Source: Anaerolineales bacterium UBA2395
GTDB lineage: Bacteria > Chloroflexota > Anaerolineae > Anaerolineales > Villigracilaceae
Reading direction: 5' to 3'
Assembly (NCBI GenBank): GCA_002343775.1
Contig: DDSH01000012.1
Span: 305,741-369,740, forward strand
DNA: 64,000 nucleotides
The stretch's first letter is position 1, and the number at the start of each line of letters is the position of its first letter. The position numbers were made by a program, and so were the translations under genes. This document shows, in pieces, positions 45,009-54,276 of the stretch. The notes beneath the pieces were generated by a model that saw only the letters and a program-made list of their open reading frames with translations, was not told where the DNA came from and ran no database searches.

Positions 45009-46440
45009 TATATTCGACTTTCTAAATCCGAAATTGATAGGATAGAAATCATGAAAAAACATGCTCAAATAATAACTTTTATTTTCTTGCTTATTTTAGG
45101 TTGTCAAGAGAGTAACAGTATAGGCAAGAATACACCAACAACCCAACCAGTACCAACCATTTCCCAACCATCATTCAATCCGGAAGGCTGCCTAGAGGAG
45201 AAAAGAACCCCTCTTGATAGTCTTAGTTTGTCTGGAAAGTTAGTTGTTTATACGAAAAATAAAGATGGACTGTTTGATTTAGAGCAAAACATTTTTATTG
45301 AATTGCCAGAGACAGCAAAAGTTTCACCTGATGGACAAAAGGTGGCGCAATTTGATGAAGAAAAAAAAGGAATAGTTATTTCGGATTTGGAAGGTGTCCC
45401 GCTTATTTTTTTTGAAAAGAAAGAAGAATGGACTGAAGCAAACGAAATTTTATATGGTACTGTATTGGATTTTAATCCAGACTATGTGAGGTTTGATTGG
45501 TGGGATAATGATTCTTTGTTTATACGCACATTGCCAATTGGTTCTTTATTAATGTTAAATACAGATAATGGGGAAGTGAGGGAAATAAACTTTCCGTATA
45601 GTAATGAGGTTTGGGCGCGTAGTGGGTTAAATGATATTCGGGGCTATTATGTAAATTTTTCACCTAATTTGGATAAGGTAGTATATGCTTCAACGAATAC
45701 TCACTTGGTTTTGCGAAACAATTCAGCATACACCGATGGAGCATGGAGGACAGTTACTTGGGTTGGATACTCTTTTGCATATTCAAATCCAATGTGGTCT
45801 CCCGATGGAGCGACTTTTGCTGTTGTAATGGGCGTGGACAGAAACATTAATGACTTATTTCAAGTATATGCAGATTTTGCAGTTGGGGAACGACAATTAA
45901 CAGATTTGAATAAGCTATTCGATAATCCTTACTCTACATGGATAAGCCAGATATCGTGGTCTCCCAATGGAGAAAAAATTGCATTTATTGCAGGTGTGAC
46001 ACCTAATGAAGGGGGGGAAACATTAAATCGACTGCTTGTTTTAGATTTGGCATCAGGAACTATTGACGATTACTGCAATCCTGACCCAGATAGTCCATAT
46101 AATTCAGGGTTTGGCTTTACATGGTCGCCTGATGGAAAATATATCGCCACTGATACGGCAATTGTAGATTTGAATTCTCGGGTTGTTTATAAAATTCCCG
46201 ATGTTTACATAGTTGATTGGGTTGGCGAGGGGAAAACACAATAGCGATTATTGTCGATTTTATGGATTGCGAAAATGAAAAAATACTTACCAACAATTTC
46301 TGGTACGCTATTAATCGTTACGTTGCTTACTCTTGTATATTATCCTGCATTTGGGTCTGTTTTAGGGATGCTTTCGTTGTTATTTACCCTTTCCCTCTCC
46401 ATCTTCACTATCTTCCAAAAACATGCAGGGACTGAACACG
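44041..46440 (+). other. AT-rich island spanning a C-terminal domain and the lipoprotein gene
   Basis: From about 44041 the third codon positions turn from mostly G/C to mostly A/T. The shift lasts through the lipoprotein gene and the start of the next small gene, then composition returns to normal near 46440. The boundary lies inside the 1176-residue gene, at the linker before its last domain. Composition was judged by eye. Confidence 0.65.
45051..46244 (+). CDS. Lipoprotein with TolB-like (PD40) beta-propeller repeats
   Basis: 397 residues. The signal peptide ends in lipobox LILGCQ (Cys18). At least four WSPDG-type repeats are visible (VSPDGQKVA, MWSPDGATFAVV, SWSPNGEKIAFIAG, TWSPDGKYIA), as in TolB/WD40-like propellers. 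It is AT-rich like the C-terminal domain encoded just upstream, 42 bp away, so the two probably arrived together. It may bind the neighbouring surface protein; an immunity role is possible but untested. Confidence 0.8.
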   Translation: MKKHAQIITFIFLLILGCQESNSIGKNTPTTQPVPTISQPSFNPEGCLEEKRTPLDSLSLSGKLVVYTKNKDGLFDLEQNIFIELPETAKVSPDGQKVAQFDEEKKGIVISDLEGVPLIFFEKKEEWTEANEILYGTVLDFNPDYVRFDWWDNDSLFIRTLPIGSLLMLNTDNGEVREINFPYSNEVWARSGLNDIRGYYVNFSPNLDKVVYASTNTHLVLRNNSAYTDGAWRTVTWVGYSFAYSNPMWSPDGATFAVVMGVDRNINDLFQVYADFAVGERQLTDLNKLFDNPYSTWISQISWSPNGEKIAFIAGVTPNEGGETLNRLLVLDLASGTIDDYCNPDPDSPYNSGFGFTWSPDGKYIATDTAIVDLNSRVVYKIPDVYIVDWVGEGKTQ

Positions 46441-46643
46441 CCCACGCCAAAATTTTCAGAGAAGTGGGTGTGATGGTTCTCACGCTCATCATCGTCATTT
46501 TTCTCGGTGGGATTGCGGCTATGCTGGCGAATGCGCAGGTCAGTGTGAGGTGGGGCGAACTTGCGGGGTTACTATCCGCCATTGCCGCGAGTTTTGGGAT
46601 GGGGTATCTTGTCCGCAAGGGGATGATGAGATTGGCGGGGTGA
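46275..46643 (+). CDS. Small multi-pass membrane protein, unknown function
   Basis: 122 residues from the ATG at 46275; a TTG at 46251 is in frame but has no better site. Four hydrophobic segments are visible (ISGTLLIVTLLTLVYY, LGMLSLLFTLSLSIF, VGVMVLTLIIVIFLGGI, ELAGLLSAIAASFGMGYL). No family is recognised. It starts in the AT-rich island and ends in normal composition. It converges on the gene ending at 46649. Confidence 0.6.
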   Translation: MKKYLPTISGTLLIVTLLTLVYYPAFGSVLGMLSLLFTLSLSIFTIFQKHAGTEHAHAKIFREVGVMVLTLIIVIFLGGIAAMLANAQVSVRWGELAGLLSAIAASFGMGYLVRKGMMRLAG

Positions 46644-46648
46644 AAATC

Positions 46649-47398
46649 TCAGTTATTCCTTTCTTTCGGGACCCAGAGCCGGGCATCTGTTTCGACAGCC
46701 ATTGCTCCCGCCTTGAGCATTGACTCGACATCCGCCTGCGACCATACGCCGCCTGAACCGATGATGGGAATGCCGCTCATTGCTGCCGAGCGGACAATAT
46801 CTAAGGAACGGGGAAACAACGATTGCCCGTACATTCTTCCGGTAACCAGATTTCCAGCCTTGTCATACAGCGCCCCGCGCGGCGAGGCAATGCTGATGGC
46901 GCTTGCGCCGCCATCCATAAGTTCGCGTCCCAACGTCAAAACCTGTTCATGGGGCAGTGCAAAGATGAGGGGAACTTCACCCAAACACATTTCCAAATTC
47001 AGCAAGATGATGTCATCCGATAATAATGGTGCAAAACCAAACTGCACTGCCATCACATTCTCAACATTTTCCAATTCACGCACCATGCGTTGAGTCTCTT
47101 CGGGGCGATCTGCCATGAGGTGAACGATGATCGGCAGGTCGGCGCGATTCCATTTTGCCGAATATTTTTTCAGGGCGGCATGAAAGCCGGGGTTGGGCAA
47201 GCCGGTATGCATAAGAAACCCGCCTGGGAATTCGACCAAAGCCGGATGGTGAGTCGGCAGGCGCGGGCGCAGCGAAAGCGGATTTGTCACGAACGCGCCG
47301 AACGAATCCAGCGAGATTCCGTTGCGAGGGTCAGGCGCGAATCCCAACGATCCTGCCGCATTGATGAGAGGTTTGCTAAAATACAAATCGCGTTTCAT
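46649..47398 (-). CDS. Dihydroorotate dehydrogenase-like FMN protein
   Basis: 249 residues, shorter than PyrD (about 300-340). The TIM-barrel pattern of the family shows in PLINAAGSLGF, FVTNPLSLRPRLP, GGFLMHTGLPNPGF, the PIIVHLMADRPEE strand, GGASAISIASPRG and IIGSGGVWSQADVESMLKAGA near the C-terminus. The lysine-bearing KTxTxxP segment of true PyrD is replaced (TNPLSLR), so the substrate is probably not dihydroorotate. It is divergent from the CoA-transferase gene with only 10 bp between start codons. Confidence 0.7.
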   Translation of the reverse strand: MKRDLYFSKPLINAAGSLGFAPDPRNGISLDSFGAFVTNPLSLRPRLPTHHPALVEFPGGFLMHTGLPNPGFHAALKKYSAKWNRADLPIIVHLMADRPEETQRMVRELENVENVMAVQFGFAPLLSDDIILLNLEMCLGEVPLIFALPHEQVLTLGRELMDGGASAISIASPRGALYDKAGNLVTGRMYGQSLFPRSLDIVRSAAMSGIPIIGSGGVWSQADVESMLKAGAMAVETDARLWVPKERNN

Positions 47399-47408
47399 AG
47401 GAGATGAT

Positions 47409-48593
47409 ATGCAACCCTTGCAAAATATCCGTGTGCTCGATCTCAGCCGCGTGCTGGCTGGTCCTTATTGTACGATGGTTCTCGGCGACCTGGGAGCGGA
47501 GGTCATCAAAGTGGAGCCGCCCGAAGGCGACGAGACGCGTGGTTGGGGTCCGCCGTTTGCGGGCGGCGAGAGCGCTTATTATCTGTGCGTCAATCGCAAC
47601 AAGCGCGGCATAGTCGTGAATTTGAAAACGGATGAAGGGCGCGAAATTTTGCGCAACCTCGCTCTGCAAAGCGATGTGCTGGTGGAAAATTTTAGACCGG
47701 GCACGCTCAAAAAATTTGGCTTGGATTTTGAAACGCTTCATGACCTTAACCCGGGGTTGGTCTATTGTTCCATTTCGGGCTTTGGTCAAACTGGAAGTTT
47801 GCGCGACAAACCCGGCTACGACTTCATGATCCAAGCCATGGGCGGAATCATGAGCGTCACCGGCGAGCCAGACGGTGAACCGATGAAGGTCGGCGTGGCG
47901 GTGGCGGATTTGTTCGCCGGGCAAAACGCAGTCATTGCGATTCTTGCCGCCTTGCAAGCGCGGACGTTTACCGGCAAAGGTCAATTCATTGATATTGCCT
48001 TGTTCGATTCTGAATTAGGCTGGCTGGCAAATGTGGCGAGTAACTTTTTAATTTCGGGCAAAAATCCAAAACGCTATGGCAATGCACATGCCAACATTGT
48101 GCCGTACCAAAGTTTTCAGGCGAGTGACGGCTGGTTGGTGGTGGCGGTGGGAAATGACAAACAATTCGAAGCGTTTTGCAAAGTAGTGGAAAAACCTGAA
48201 CTTGCGAATGATGAAAGATTTTCAACCAACTCGGCGCGGGTGCAGAACCGTGAGATTTTGATTCCCATGCTCAAGCCAATCTTTATGCGTAGGTCTGTGA
48301 GCGATTGGCTGGCACTGATTGGCGAACAATTCCCCTGCGGATCGATCAACGATCTTGGGCAGGTCTTTGCCATGCCGCATGTGCAAGAACGCGAGATGCT
48401 GGTGCAGATGGAACATCCCACCATTGGGGCGTTGCCGCTGGTCGGTTCGCCGCTTAAGATGGATGGAACACCCGTTTCCTACCAACTCCCGCCGCCGCTG
48501 ATGGGTCAGCATACCAGCGAAGTTTTGCAGAATGTACTGGGTTTTTCCGAGGTGAAGGTGAAGGAGTTGGCGGAACGTGGGTGTGTCATGTAA
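47409..48593 (+). CDS. CaiB/BaiF family III CoA-transferase
   Basis: 394 residues from the ATG at 47409 (TAGGAGATGAT upstream); the longer open frame runs back into the divergent gene. Family motifs are VLDLSRVLAGPYCTMVLGDLGAEVIKVEPP, in pieces, and PGYDFMIQAMGG, where the aspartate forms the acyl anhydride with CoA acids. Members move CoA between organic acids such as carnitine, formate/oxalate or succinate/benzylsuccinate. The actual substrate is not shown by context. Confidence 0.9.
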   Translation: MQPLQNIRVLDLSRVLAGPYCTMVLGDLGAEVIKVEPPEGDETRGWGPPFAGGESAYYLCVNRNKRGIVVNLKTDEGREILRNLALQSDVLVENFRPGTLKKFGLDFETLHDLNPGLVYCSISGFGQTGSLRDKPGYDFMIQAMGGIMSVTGEPDGEPMKVGVAVADLFAGQNAVIAILAALQARTFTGKGQFIDIALFDSELGWLANVASNFLISGKNPKRYGNAHANIVPYQSFQASDGWLVVAVGNDKQFEAFCKVVEKPELANDERFSTNSARVQNREILIPMLKPIFMRRSVSDWLALIGEQFPCGSINDLGQVFAMPHVQEREMLVQMEHPTIGALPLVGSPLKMDGTPVSYQLPPPLMGQHTSEVLQNVLGFSEVKVKELAERGCVM

Positions 48594-48609
48594 TGTATAG
48601 GAGTTGCGT

Positions 48610-49113
48610 ATGGATGTCGTTTATTCCGCTTCGGCGCTGGGCGCTTTTTCAGATAGTATGATCTATATTGGTATTTTCTTCATTCTTGGGCTCGGAAATC
48701 TTTTGCTGGTCCTGCTGACGCGCAAGCCGCGCAGGAAACGCAAAGCAGGGGATGTGGCGATGGTCGTTCTGGGCGTTTTCCTGCTTTTCGTTGGGGCGTT
48801 GATGACAGTTGTGACGTTCAATTCCTACCGGAATGGGGATAAGACGGTTCAGGTGAGGGCTTTGGAGAAACGGGAAGTGACCGTTAAGTGCGGCAGGTAT
48901 TATTGTACCGAGTACGATCTTGAAACCACAGATGGTGTGAAGCGTTATGTCTTTGGCTTGGAAAAGGATACCTGGGGAAAGATGCAGGTGGATGCCTGTT
49001 ATCAGTTCACATACTATCCCCTCAAGCCTTTGCTGGCGGGCTTTTTACAGCAGGAGCCATCCATGTATGAGACGACAGGCTATATTACATTGATAAGAAA
49101 CACCGGGTGTTGA
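48610..49113 (+). CDS. Two-helix membrane protein, unknown function
   Basis: 167 residues from the ATG at 48610, which has AGGAG six nt upstream; the TTG at 48604 is too close to that site. Two hydrophobic segments (about 17-40 and 50-70) are followed by a soluble domain with ALEKREVTVKCGRYYCTEYD and YQFTYYPLKPLL. The shape resembles DUF3592-type membrane proteins but similarity is weak. It follows the CoA-transferase by 16 bp. Confidence 0.6.
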   Translation: MDVVYSASALGAFSDSMIYIGIFFILGLGNLLLVLLTRKPRRKRKAGDVAMVVLGVFLLFVGALMTVVTFNSYRNGDKTVQVRALEKREVTVKCGRYYCTEYDLETTDGVKRYVFGLEKDTWGKMQVDACYQFTYYPLKPLLAGFLQQEPSMYETTGYITLIRNTGC

Positions 49114-49115
49114 GT

Positions 49116-49688
49116 TTATTTCGTGATGTGGTACATCGTCAACAGGGGAGTCCACTGTTTGGTTTGGATGACCAGCCCGCGTTGAGTCAGATGCGCGTCT
49201 AGGGCGTTGAGTCCGAAGTCGGTGTCGGGGTGTCCCCAGCGGAAGAAGGCATCGAAGATTTTAATATCCACGCCGCGCGGTTCTTCAAGGAAGAGACTGC
49301 CGCCCGGTTTGAGCACACGCGCGATCTCGTCTATGGCTTTGCGCCAATCCGGGATGTGATGCAGCACACCGAAGATGATGACCACATCCTTGCTGGCGTT
49401 GGCAAATTGGCTGAGATCTTCTGCGCCTTGTACAATGAATTGGAACTGGGAGAATTGCTTTTGCGCCAGTGCGATCTGTTCTTCCATTACGTCGAGCCCG
49501 ATGTAACTTTTTGGTTCGAGGGAGGAGAGCAGGTATGCGCCATAGCCGGATCCGCAGCCGATCTCCAACACATCTTTATCACGCAGGTCGAGACCCATGC
49601 GTTGGAACATGGGCATTTCAAAATAGCGCTGTCCCAACTTGCGGGGCAGCGATTGCATGGCGCGGAATTCCGGGGACGATAATTTCAT
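49116..49688 (-). CDS. Class I SAM-dependent methyltransferase
   Basis: 190 residues. The SAM motif is VLEIGCGSGYGAYL, acidic motif II is YIGLDVMEEQ, motif IV is VVIIFGVLHHIPDW and post-motif ALKPGG appears as VLKPGGSLFLEE. It is the last gene of the carotenoid/ABC transporter run, 30 bp after the permease. It may modify a lipid or carotenoid product but this is only position-based. Confidence 0.85.
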   Translation of the reverse strand: MKLSSPEFRAMQSLPRKLGQRYFEMPMFQRMGLDLRDKDVLEIGCGSGYGAYLLSSLEPKSYIGLDVMEEQIALAQKQFSQFQFIVQGAEDLSQFANASKDVVIIFGVLHHIPDWRKAIDEIARVLKPGGSLFLEEPRGVDIKIFDAFFRWGHPDTDFGLNALDAHLTQRGLVIQTKQWTPLLTMYHITK

Positions 49689-49718
49689 ACGGTTTGGGTA
49701 TGGATTTGAATAGAGTAT

Positions 49719-52127
49719 TTACGAATACTGTAAACTCTCACGCACGCTCATCCGCGCGGCTTGACGGGCAGGCACCCACGAAGCAGAAATGGAGATGACC
49801 AAAATCATCGCCAGCCAGATGAACACGGCGGGGGTGTTGAAGGCGTAATCCAAATCTATATCGAGCATGGTCTGACCGAGAGCGCGCGCAAGCGGTGCGG
49901 CGATGATATAGGCGAGAGGGATGGATACCAGCCAACTGACCAACCCTTGCAAGACACCTTCCATAATGAAGATGGTCATCATCTGACGGTTGTTCGCGCC
50001 GATGGAGCGCATCACACCGATCTCGCGCTGCCGTTCCATCACGCTGATGCCGAGCGCGCCCATCAAGCCGATGCCGCCGACGGTGGCGACCAGCATTGCC
50101 AAGCCGAGGAACATGCCGATCACCGATTGAAACTGGTTGTTGGCGTAATCGCGTTCTTCAAAGACCACACTGGTGGTGTAGAGATCGATGTCTTTATCTT
50201 CGGCTTCGTACATTGCACGCAGGTCGTCAGAGAGTTGCTTGATGTCGCTGGTCGTTGTGCGGTCGGTCTGGATGTAAATTTGCGTGCCTTCGTCTTGCAC
50301 GCCAGTTGCGTCATAGACCGCTTCGAGCGGCGCATAAATGGCGTCGATCACAAATCCGCCGCCGTAGACCACGCGATACGTGCCGATCACTTCCCATTCC
50401 GAGTTGCCAAGTTCACCCAAATTCAAGTTGATGGTGTCGCCGACTGCGATGTTGTTTTTCTCCGCCGTCTCGCCGCTCAACACGATCACGTTCTCGTCGC
50501 CCGCTTCGAACCAGCGTCCACTGGTGATGATGGGTTGGTAGAGTTCGCTTTCAGCGGGGAGTCCGATCAATTGGGCACCCAGCCCCGCGGAGTCCTGGAG
50601 GCGTTCGCCTGCGCGCAGGATGGTCGCGTTGCGGCTGAACCACACTTCGGCGGCGGTCACGCCTTCCACATCCAATGCGGTTTGCACCAAATCGTCACTC
50701 GGCTGGTTGCGCGTGAAGCCAATGCGGAAATCATATCCGCGCCGTGCCATGTCGTTGTCGAGCGTCAGTGTGGTGGACGAGATCAAACTCATCACGATCA
50801 GGAACATCACGCCCGCAGTGGATAAAACCAACAGCGTCAGGACGAGACGACCCTTGCGGCGGAACATGTTGCCCAACGCAGCGGCATACGGCGTGGATAA
50901 GAACACGCTTCCGACTCGCTCCACGAACCTGTCCAGCCCATTCGAGCCGAAGTCTCCGCCGATGCCGTAACTTGCAATCGCCTCGCGGACGGTGATACGT
51001 GCGCCCTTGAGAATCGGAATCAGCGCGGCGAGCGCAGGCGCGACCAATGCGGCGACGACTTGATAGGTGATGGCGCGGATGGAAAATTCAATTGTCGGAT
51101 AATCGATGTTGAAGAGAATCAGAAACCAGCGCGTCATGCTGTAAGCGAGCGCCACGCCCAGCGGCAGCGAGATGATCAATGCCAACATGCCATACACGAA
51201 TACTTCCACGAGATAGATGCGTGCCACCACGCTCGAACGTCCGCCAATGGATTTGAGGATGCCGATCTGGTCGGTCTGCTGGGTGATGATGGCAGTCATA
51301 GTGTTGAGCACCAGCACCACGCTCAAGAAGAGCGAGACGATTGCCATGATCTGCAGGATAAGGTTGACACCTTCCACGAACATGCGCCCCCAATGACGGT
51401 CGGGGTCTTGATATAACGTGACAAGCACGCCCAAGCCTTGCTCGCCCAAGCGCTCGCGGATGTCGCCCGCGATCTCCTGTGAGCGTTCGAGACTGTACTC
51501 GTCCACGCGCACCAATAATTGACCGTACTGCCCTTCAGGAATGCCAAATTCTTCCAAACCTTCGGCGCTGACAAAGAAATGCGCCTGCCCGCCAAACTGC
51601 GGCGGCTGGACGAAGGGATGGCGAATCTGGCTTTGCACGGTGAAGGCTGTCGGCTCGCCGTCAATTTCAAAGGTGACGGCGTCGCCAATCTCAATGTCGA
51701 AGTATTGACCCGTCATGCGTTCCATACCCAAGTCCAAGCCAGTGGGGTAGTCGCCTTCCTTCAACACGAATTGGTCATAGACCTGTTCGTCGTAATCGCG
51801 CATGACCAGCGTGCCAAGTTTCCACGGTTCGTCGTCGCTGGTGCGGTAGCGGACGGAGATTTGGTTGACAGGGTCAATTTCTTCCACGCCATCCATGGTC
51901 TTCAAATCATCCACGATGTCGGCATCCACGAAATTGCGCAGGATGATGTTGATATGTGAGGGGTTGACGTCACGGTGCGAGGCATCCATGCCGCTGATCA
52001 ACAGATCCACCATGCCGAAGATGCCACCGATGGCGAACACGCCCGAGGCGATGCTGAGAATCACCAACAGCGTGCGCCCGCGACTCTTCCACAGGTCGAA
52101 CCAGACTTTGTACCAGATCACGCCCAT
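49719..52127 (-). CDS. FtsX-like ABC transporter permease (duplicated module)
   Basis: 802 residues. The N-terminal helix (TLLVILSIASGVFAIGGIF) is followed by an outer MacB-like domain and three helices (about 260-375). A second copy of the same plan then follows: helix near 425, outer domain 450-650, three helices near 675-790. This double FtsX permease with large outer loops is typical of MacB/LolCE-like systems that extract or export lipids, peptides or lipoproteins without a classical import channel. The ATPase gene lies 3 bp upstream. Confidence 0.9.
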   Translation of the reverse strand: MGVIWYKVWFDLWKSRGRTLLVILSIASGVFAIGGIFGMVDLLISGMDASHRDVNPSHINIILRNFVDADIVDDLKTMDGVEEIDPVNQISVRYRTSDDEPWKLGTLVMRDYDEQVYDQFVLKEGDYPTGLDLGMERMTGQYFDIEIGDAVTFEIDGEPTAFTVQSQIRHPFVQPPQFGGQAHFFVSAEGLEEFGIPEGQYGQLLVRVDEYSLERSQEIAGDIRERLGEQGLGVLVTLYQDPDRHWGRMFVEGVNLILQIMAIVSLFLSVVLVLNTMTAIITQQTDQIGILKSIGGRSSVVARIYLVEVFVYGMLALIISLPLGVALAYSMTRWFLILFNIDYPTIEFSIRAITYQVVAALVAPALAALIPILKGARITVREAIASYGIGGDFGSNGLDRFVERVGSVFLSTPYAAALGNMFRRKGRLVLTLLVLSTAGVMFLIVMSLISSTTLTLDNDMARRGYDFRIGFTRNQPSDDLVQTALDVEGVTAAEVWFSRNATILRAGERLQDSAGLGAQLIGLPAESELYQPIITSGRWFEAGDENVIVLSGETAEKNNIAVGDTINLNLGELGNSEWEVIGTYRVVYGGGFVIDAIYAPLEAVYDATGVQDEGTQIYIQTDRTTTSDIKQLSDDLRAMYEAEDKDIDLYTTSVVFEERDYANNQFQSVIGMFLGLAMLVATVGGIGLMGALGISVMERQREIGVMRSIGANNRQMMTIFIMEGVLQGLVSWLVSIPLAYIIAAPLARALGQTMLDIDLDYAFNTPAVFIWLAMILVISISASWVPARQAARMSVRESLQYS

Positions 52128-52130
52128 GTC

Positions 52131-52829
52131 CTATCCTTCACACGGACCGTCGTGCGCGATCAAACCGTTGCGCACGACCACACGGCGCGGAGTTTGGCAG
52201 GCGAGTTCGTCGTTGTGCGTTACCATCACGAGCGTTTTGCCCTGATCCACAAGATGACTGAAGAGATTGAACACATCATCGCTGGTTTGCGCGTCGAGGT
52301 TGCCTGTCGGCTCGTCTGCGACGATGAGCGGCGGGTCGTTGGCGAGCGCACGCGCAATGGCGGCGCGTTGCTGCTGTCCGCCTGAGACGTTGCCAGGCAG
52401 TTTCTGCGCCTGATCTGCCAAGCCGACCAGTTCCAGCAGGTGCATGGCGCGTTCCTTGCGCTGTTTCTTCGGCAGAGATTTGGAAAAGTCCATCGGCAAA
52501 ATGATGTTCTGCAACAAGTTCAAGGAAGGCAATAATTGAAAGAATTGAAAGACAATGCCCACCTGCGTCCCGCGCCAAACCGATAACTGCTCTTCGTTCA
52601 TGGCGTGGATGGGTGTGCCGTTCACGTACACTTCACCACTGGTGGGGTGGTCGATGCCCGTGATCATGTTTAACAGCGTAGACTTGCCATTGCCCGACGG
52701 TCCCACAATGGCGAGGAATTCGCCGCGCATGGCTTGCAGCGACACGCCCTTTAAAACACTAACCTTCCCGCCAGCCAGCGGGAAGTCTTTGGTCACGTTG
52801 CGAATATCAATGAGTGGAGTTTGATTCAT
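52131..52829 (-). CDS. ABC transporter ATP-binding protein (MacB/LolD type)
   Basis: 232 residues. Walker A GPSGNGKST, Q-loop FQFFQLLPSL, signature VSGGQQQR, Walker B LIVADEPTGNLD and H-loop VTHNDEL are all intact. The LDAQTSDDVF phrase after Walker B fits the LolD/MacB group that partners FtsX-type permeases. Its start overlaps the carotenoid oxygenase stop (ATGA), which ties transporter expression to carotenoid cleavage. Confidence 0.95.
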   Translation of the reverse strand: MNQTPLIDIRNVTKDFPLAGGKVSVLKGVSLQAMRGEFLAIVGPSGNGKSTLLNMITGIDHPTSGEVYVNGTPIHAMNEEQLSVWRGTQVGIVFQFFQLLPSLNLLQNIILPMDFSKSLPKKQRKERAMHLLELVGLADQAQKLPGNVSGGQQQRAAIARALANDPPLIVADEPTGNLDAQTSDDVFNLFSHLVDQGKTLVMVTHNDELACQTPRRVVVRNGLIAHDGPCEG

Positions 52830-54265
52830 GCATTCTCTTTTTCAGGCAGATAGATGCCATGATACCCGATCAGCACAGGCTGCGGAATCTCAGCCCGCGA
52901 AATTTCTTCAAAGGTCGTGGCATTCAGCACCAACAGGAAGGAAGTGCCGCGCTTCGCATCCAAAACGACGGAGAGGATCACGCCATCATCTTCGGTCATT
53001 CGATCAGGCTTGGGCACGAAGATTGGCTCGCCTGGGTAACAATTTTCTTCCGTCCACGTTTTCGTTTCGCGGGTTTGGATGTCCACTTTTACGAGTTGAT
53101 TGTAGAAACCCTGCCGTCGCTTCTCATCGATGCTGATGGAGTACACGTAGCGATAGTCCGCGCGGAGATTATAGTTGGCGTAATCGAAATGCGGCAATTC
53201 CATGCAGGCATCCGAGATGGTTTCGTAGGTTACTTTGATGCCGCGCGTTTTACCCGCCTTCAACGGCAGGCGATAGCGGCGCAAATTGCCGAACGGCAGT
53301 TCCGATTTCGCATCTTTGATCTTGTCGAGATAATACGATTGGATGATGCTCGCATCTTCATACGCGGCAATATCCAAAACCACTTCGTCACCCTGCTCAA
53401 AGGCGTTGACATGATGAAACGCAAAGAACGCCTCTGTATCATATTGCGCCGCCACTTCACCCGTTCCGCGATGCACGAGCCAGATGCGTGTGCCGCGTTG
53501 CGGTTCCCATCGGAAATTTTCAATATACGGCTTGAGCCACAAGAGTAAGTCAATGGGATTCACTACTAGTGGAAACTCGGCAAGGATGAAGTAATTTTGG
53601 GTCATGCCGAAACTGTGCATGTAGGCAGGTTTGGTCACAGGCACCGAGCCGATGCGCTGCATCTTGCCTGTGTTGCTCACGCTATGGATGTTGTAAAAAC
53701 TGACCGCGTTGTAGCGCGTCACCACGTTGTAGGCTTCGCGGCGCGACTCGTCCAAATGCGGATGCACCGTGGTCATCTGCCCGACGCGATTTTTTTCATA
53801 TTGAAACACGCCCGCCGTTTCCAGCGTTTGCGGGTCGAACGCCACTTGAATGGGCGTCTCTGCCAGCGCCATCACCTGCCCCGCAAGTTGAGCAATGCTC
53901 ACCTTGGCGCTGTCGGTAATGTCTGGGCGAAAGACCGCCATCGCCCGCCCGAACAAGCCACGGCACGGGTCGGCGGCGAATTCCGAAAAGGCGATGCGTC
54001 CCTGCGCTTTGGCTTCCGCATACGAACGGTTCCGCAAAAATTTATTCGCATACGAAACATTCCCGTTCTGAAAACTGAACTTGTGCAGCATGGCAAGCCC
54101 ATCGAACCAGTGACGGTAATGCTGCCCGCCGACCTCAAACGTGCCAGGTCCGTTGCGCAGCAGCGTGCCACTCAACCACTCGGGCATCCGTCCGCGCACA
54201 GGCAGGGAGGGGATGTCCAGTTCGGCTTCCGTTTTGCCAAAGCCCAGCGAGAAGAAATCACTCAT
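52826..54265 (-). CDS. Carotenoid cleavage oxygenase (RPE65/CCD family)
   Basis: 479 residues, the normal size. Members cleave polyene double bonds with an iron held by four His. Candidate ligands are in TTVHPHLDE, YMHSFGMTQNYF, FFAFHHVNAFEQGD and IGYHGIY at the C-terminus. The N-terminal LLRNGPGTFEVGG and HWFDGLAMLH segments are family signatures. It lies 11 bp after crtI, so the likely substrate is the carotenoid made by CrtB/CrtI, giving an apocarotenoid aldehyde. Confidence 0.92.
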   Translation of the reverse strand: MSDFFSLGFGKTEAELDIPSLPVRGRMPEWLSGTLLRNGPGTFEVGGQHYRHWFDGLAMLHKFSFQNGNVSYANKFLRNRSYAEAKAQGRIAFSEFAADPCRGLFGRAMAVFRPDITDSAKVSIAQLAGQVMALAETPIQVAFDPQTLETAGVFQYEKNRVGQMTTVHPHLDESRREAYNVVTRYNAVSFYNIHSVSNTGKMQRIGSVPVTKPAYMHSFGMTQNYFILAEFPLVVNPIDLLLWLKPYIENFRWEPQRGTRIWLVHRGTGEVAAQYDTEAFFAFHHVNAFEQGDEVVLDIAAYEDASIIQSYYLDKIKDAKSELPFGNLRRYRLPLKAGKTRGIKVTYETISDACMELPHFDYANYNLRADYRYVYSISIDEKRRQGFYNQLVKVDIQTRETKTWTEENCYPGEPIFVPKPDRMTEDDGVILSVVLDAKRGTSFLLVLNATTFEEISRAEIPQPVLIGYHGIYLPEKENA

Positions 54266-54276
54266 TGGATTTGATT

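Noticed and set aside
44041..46440. AT-rich stretch as an assembly chimera
   Set aside because: The reading frame crosses the boundary without a break and the linker position is biologically sensible; read mapping would still be a useful control.
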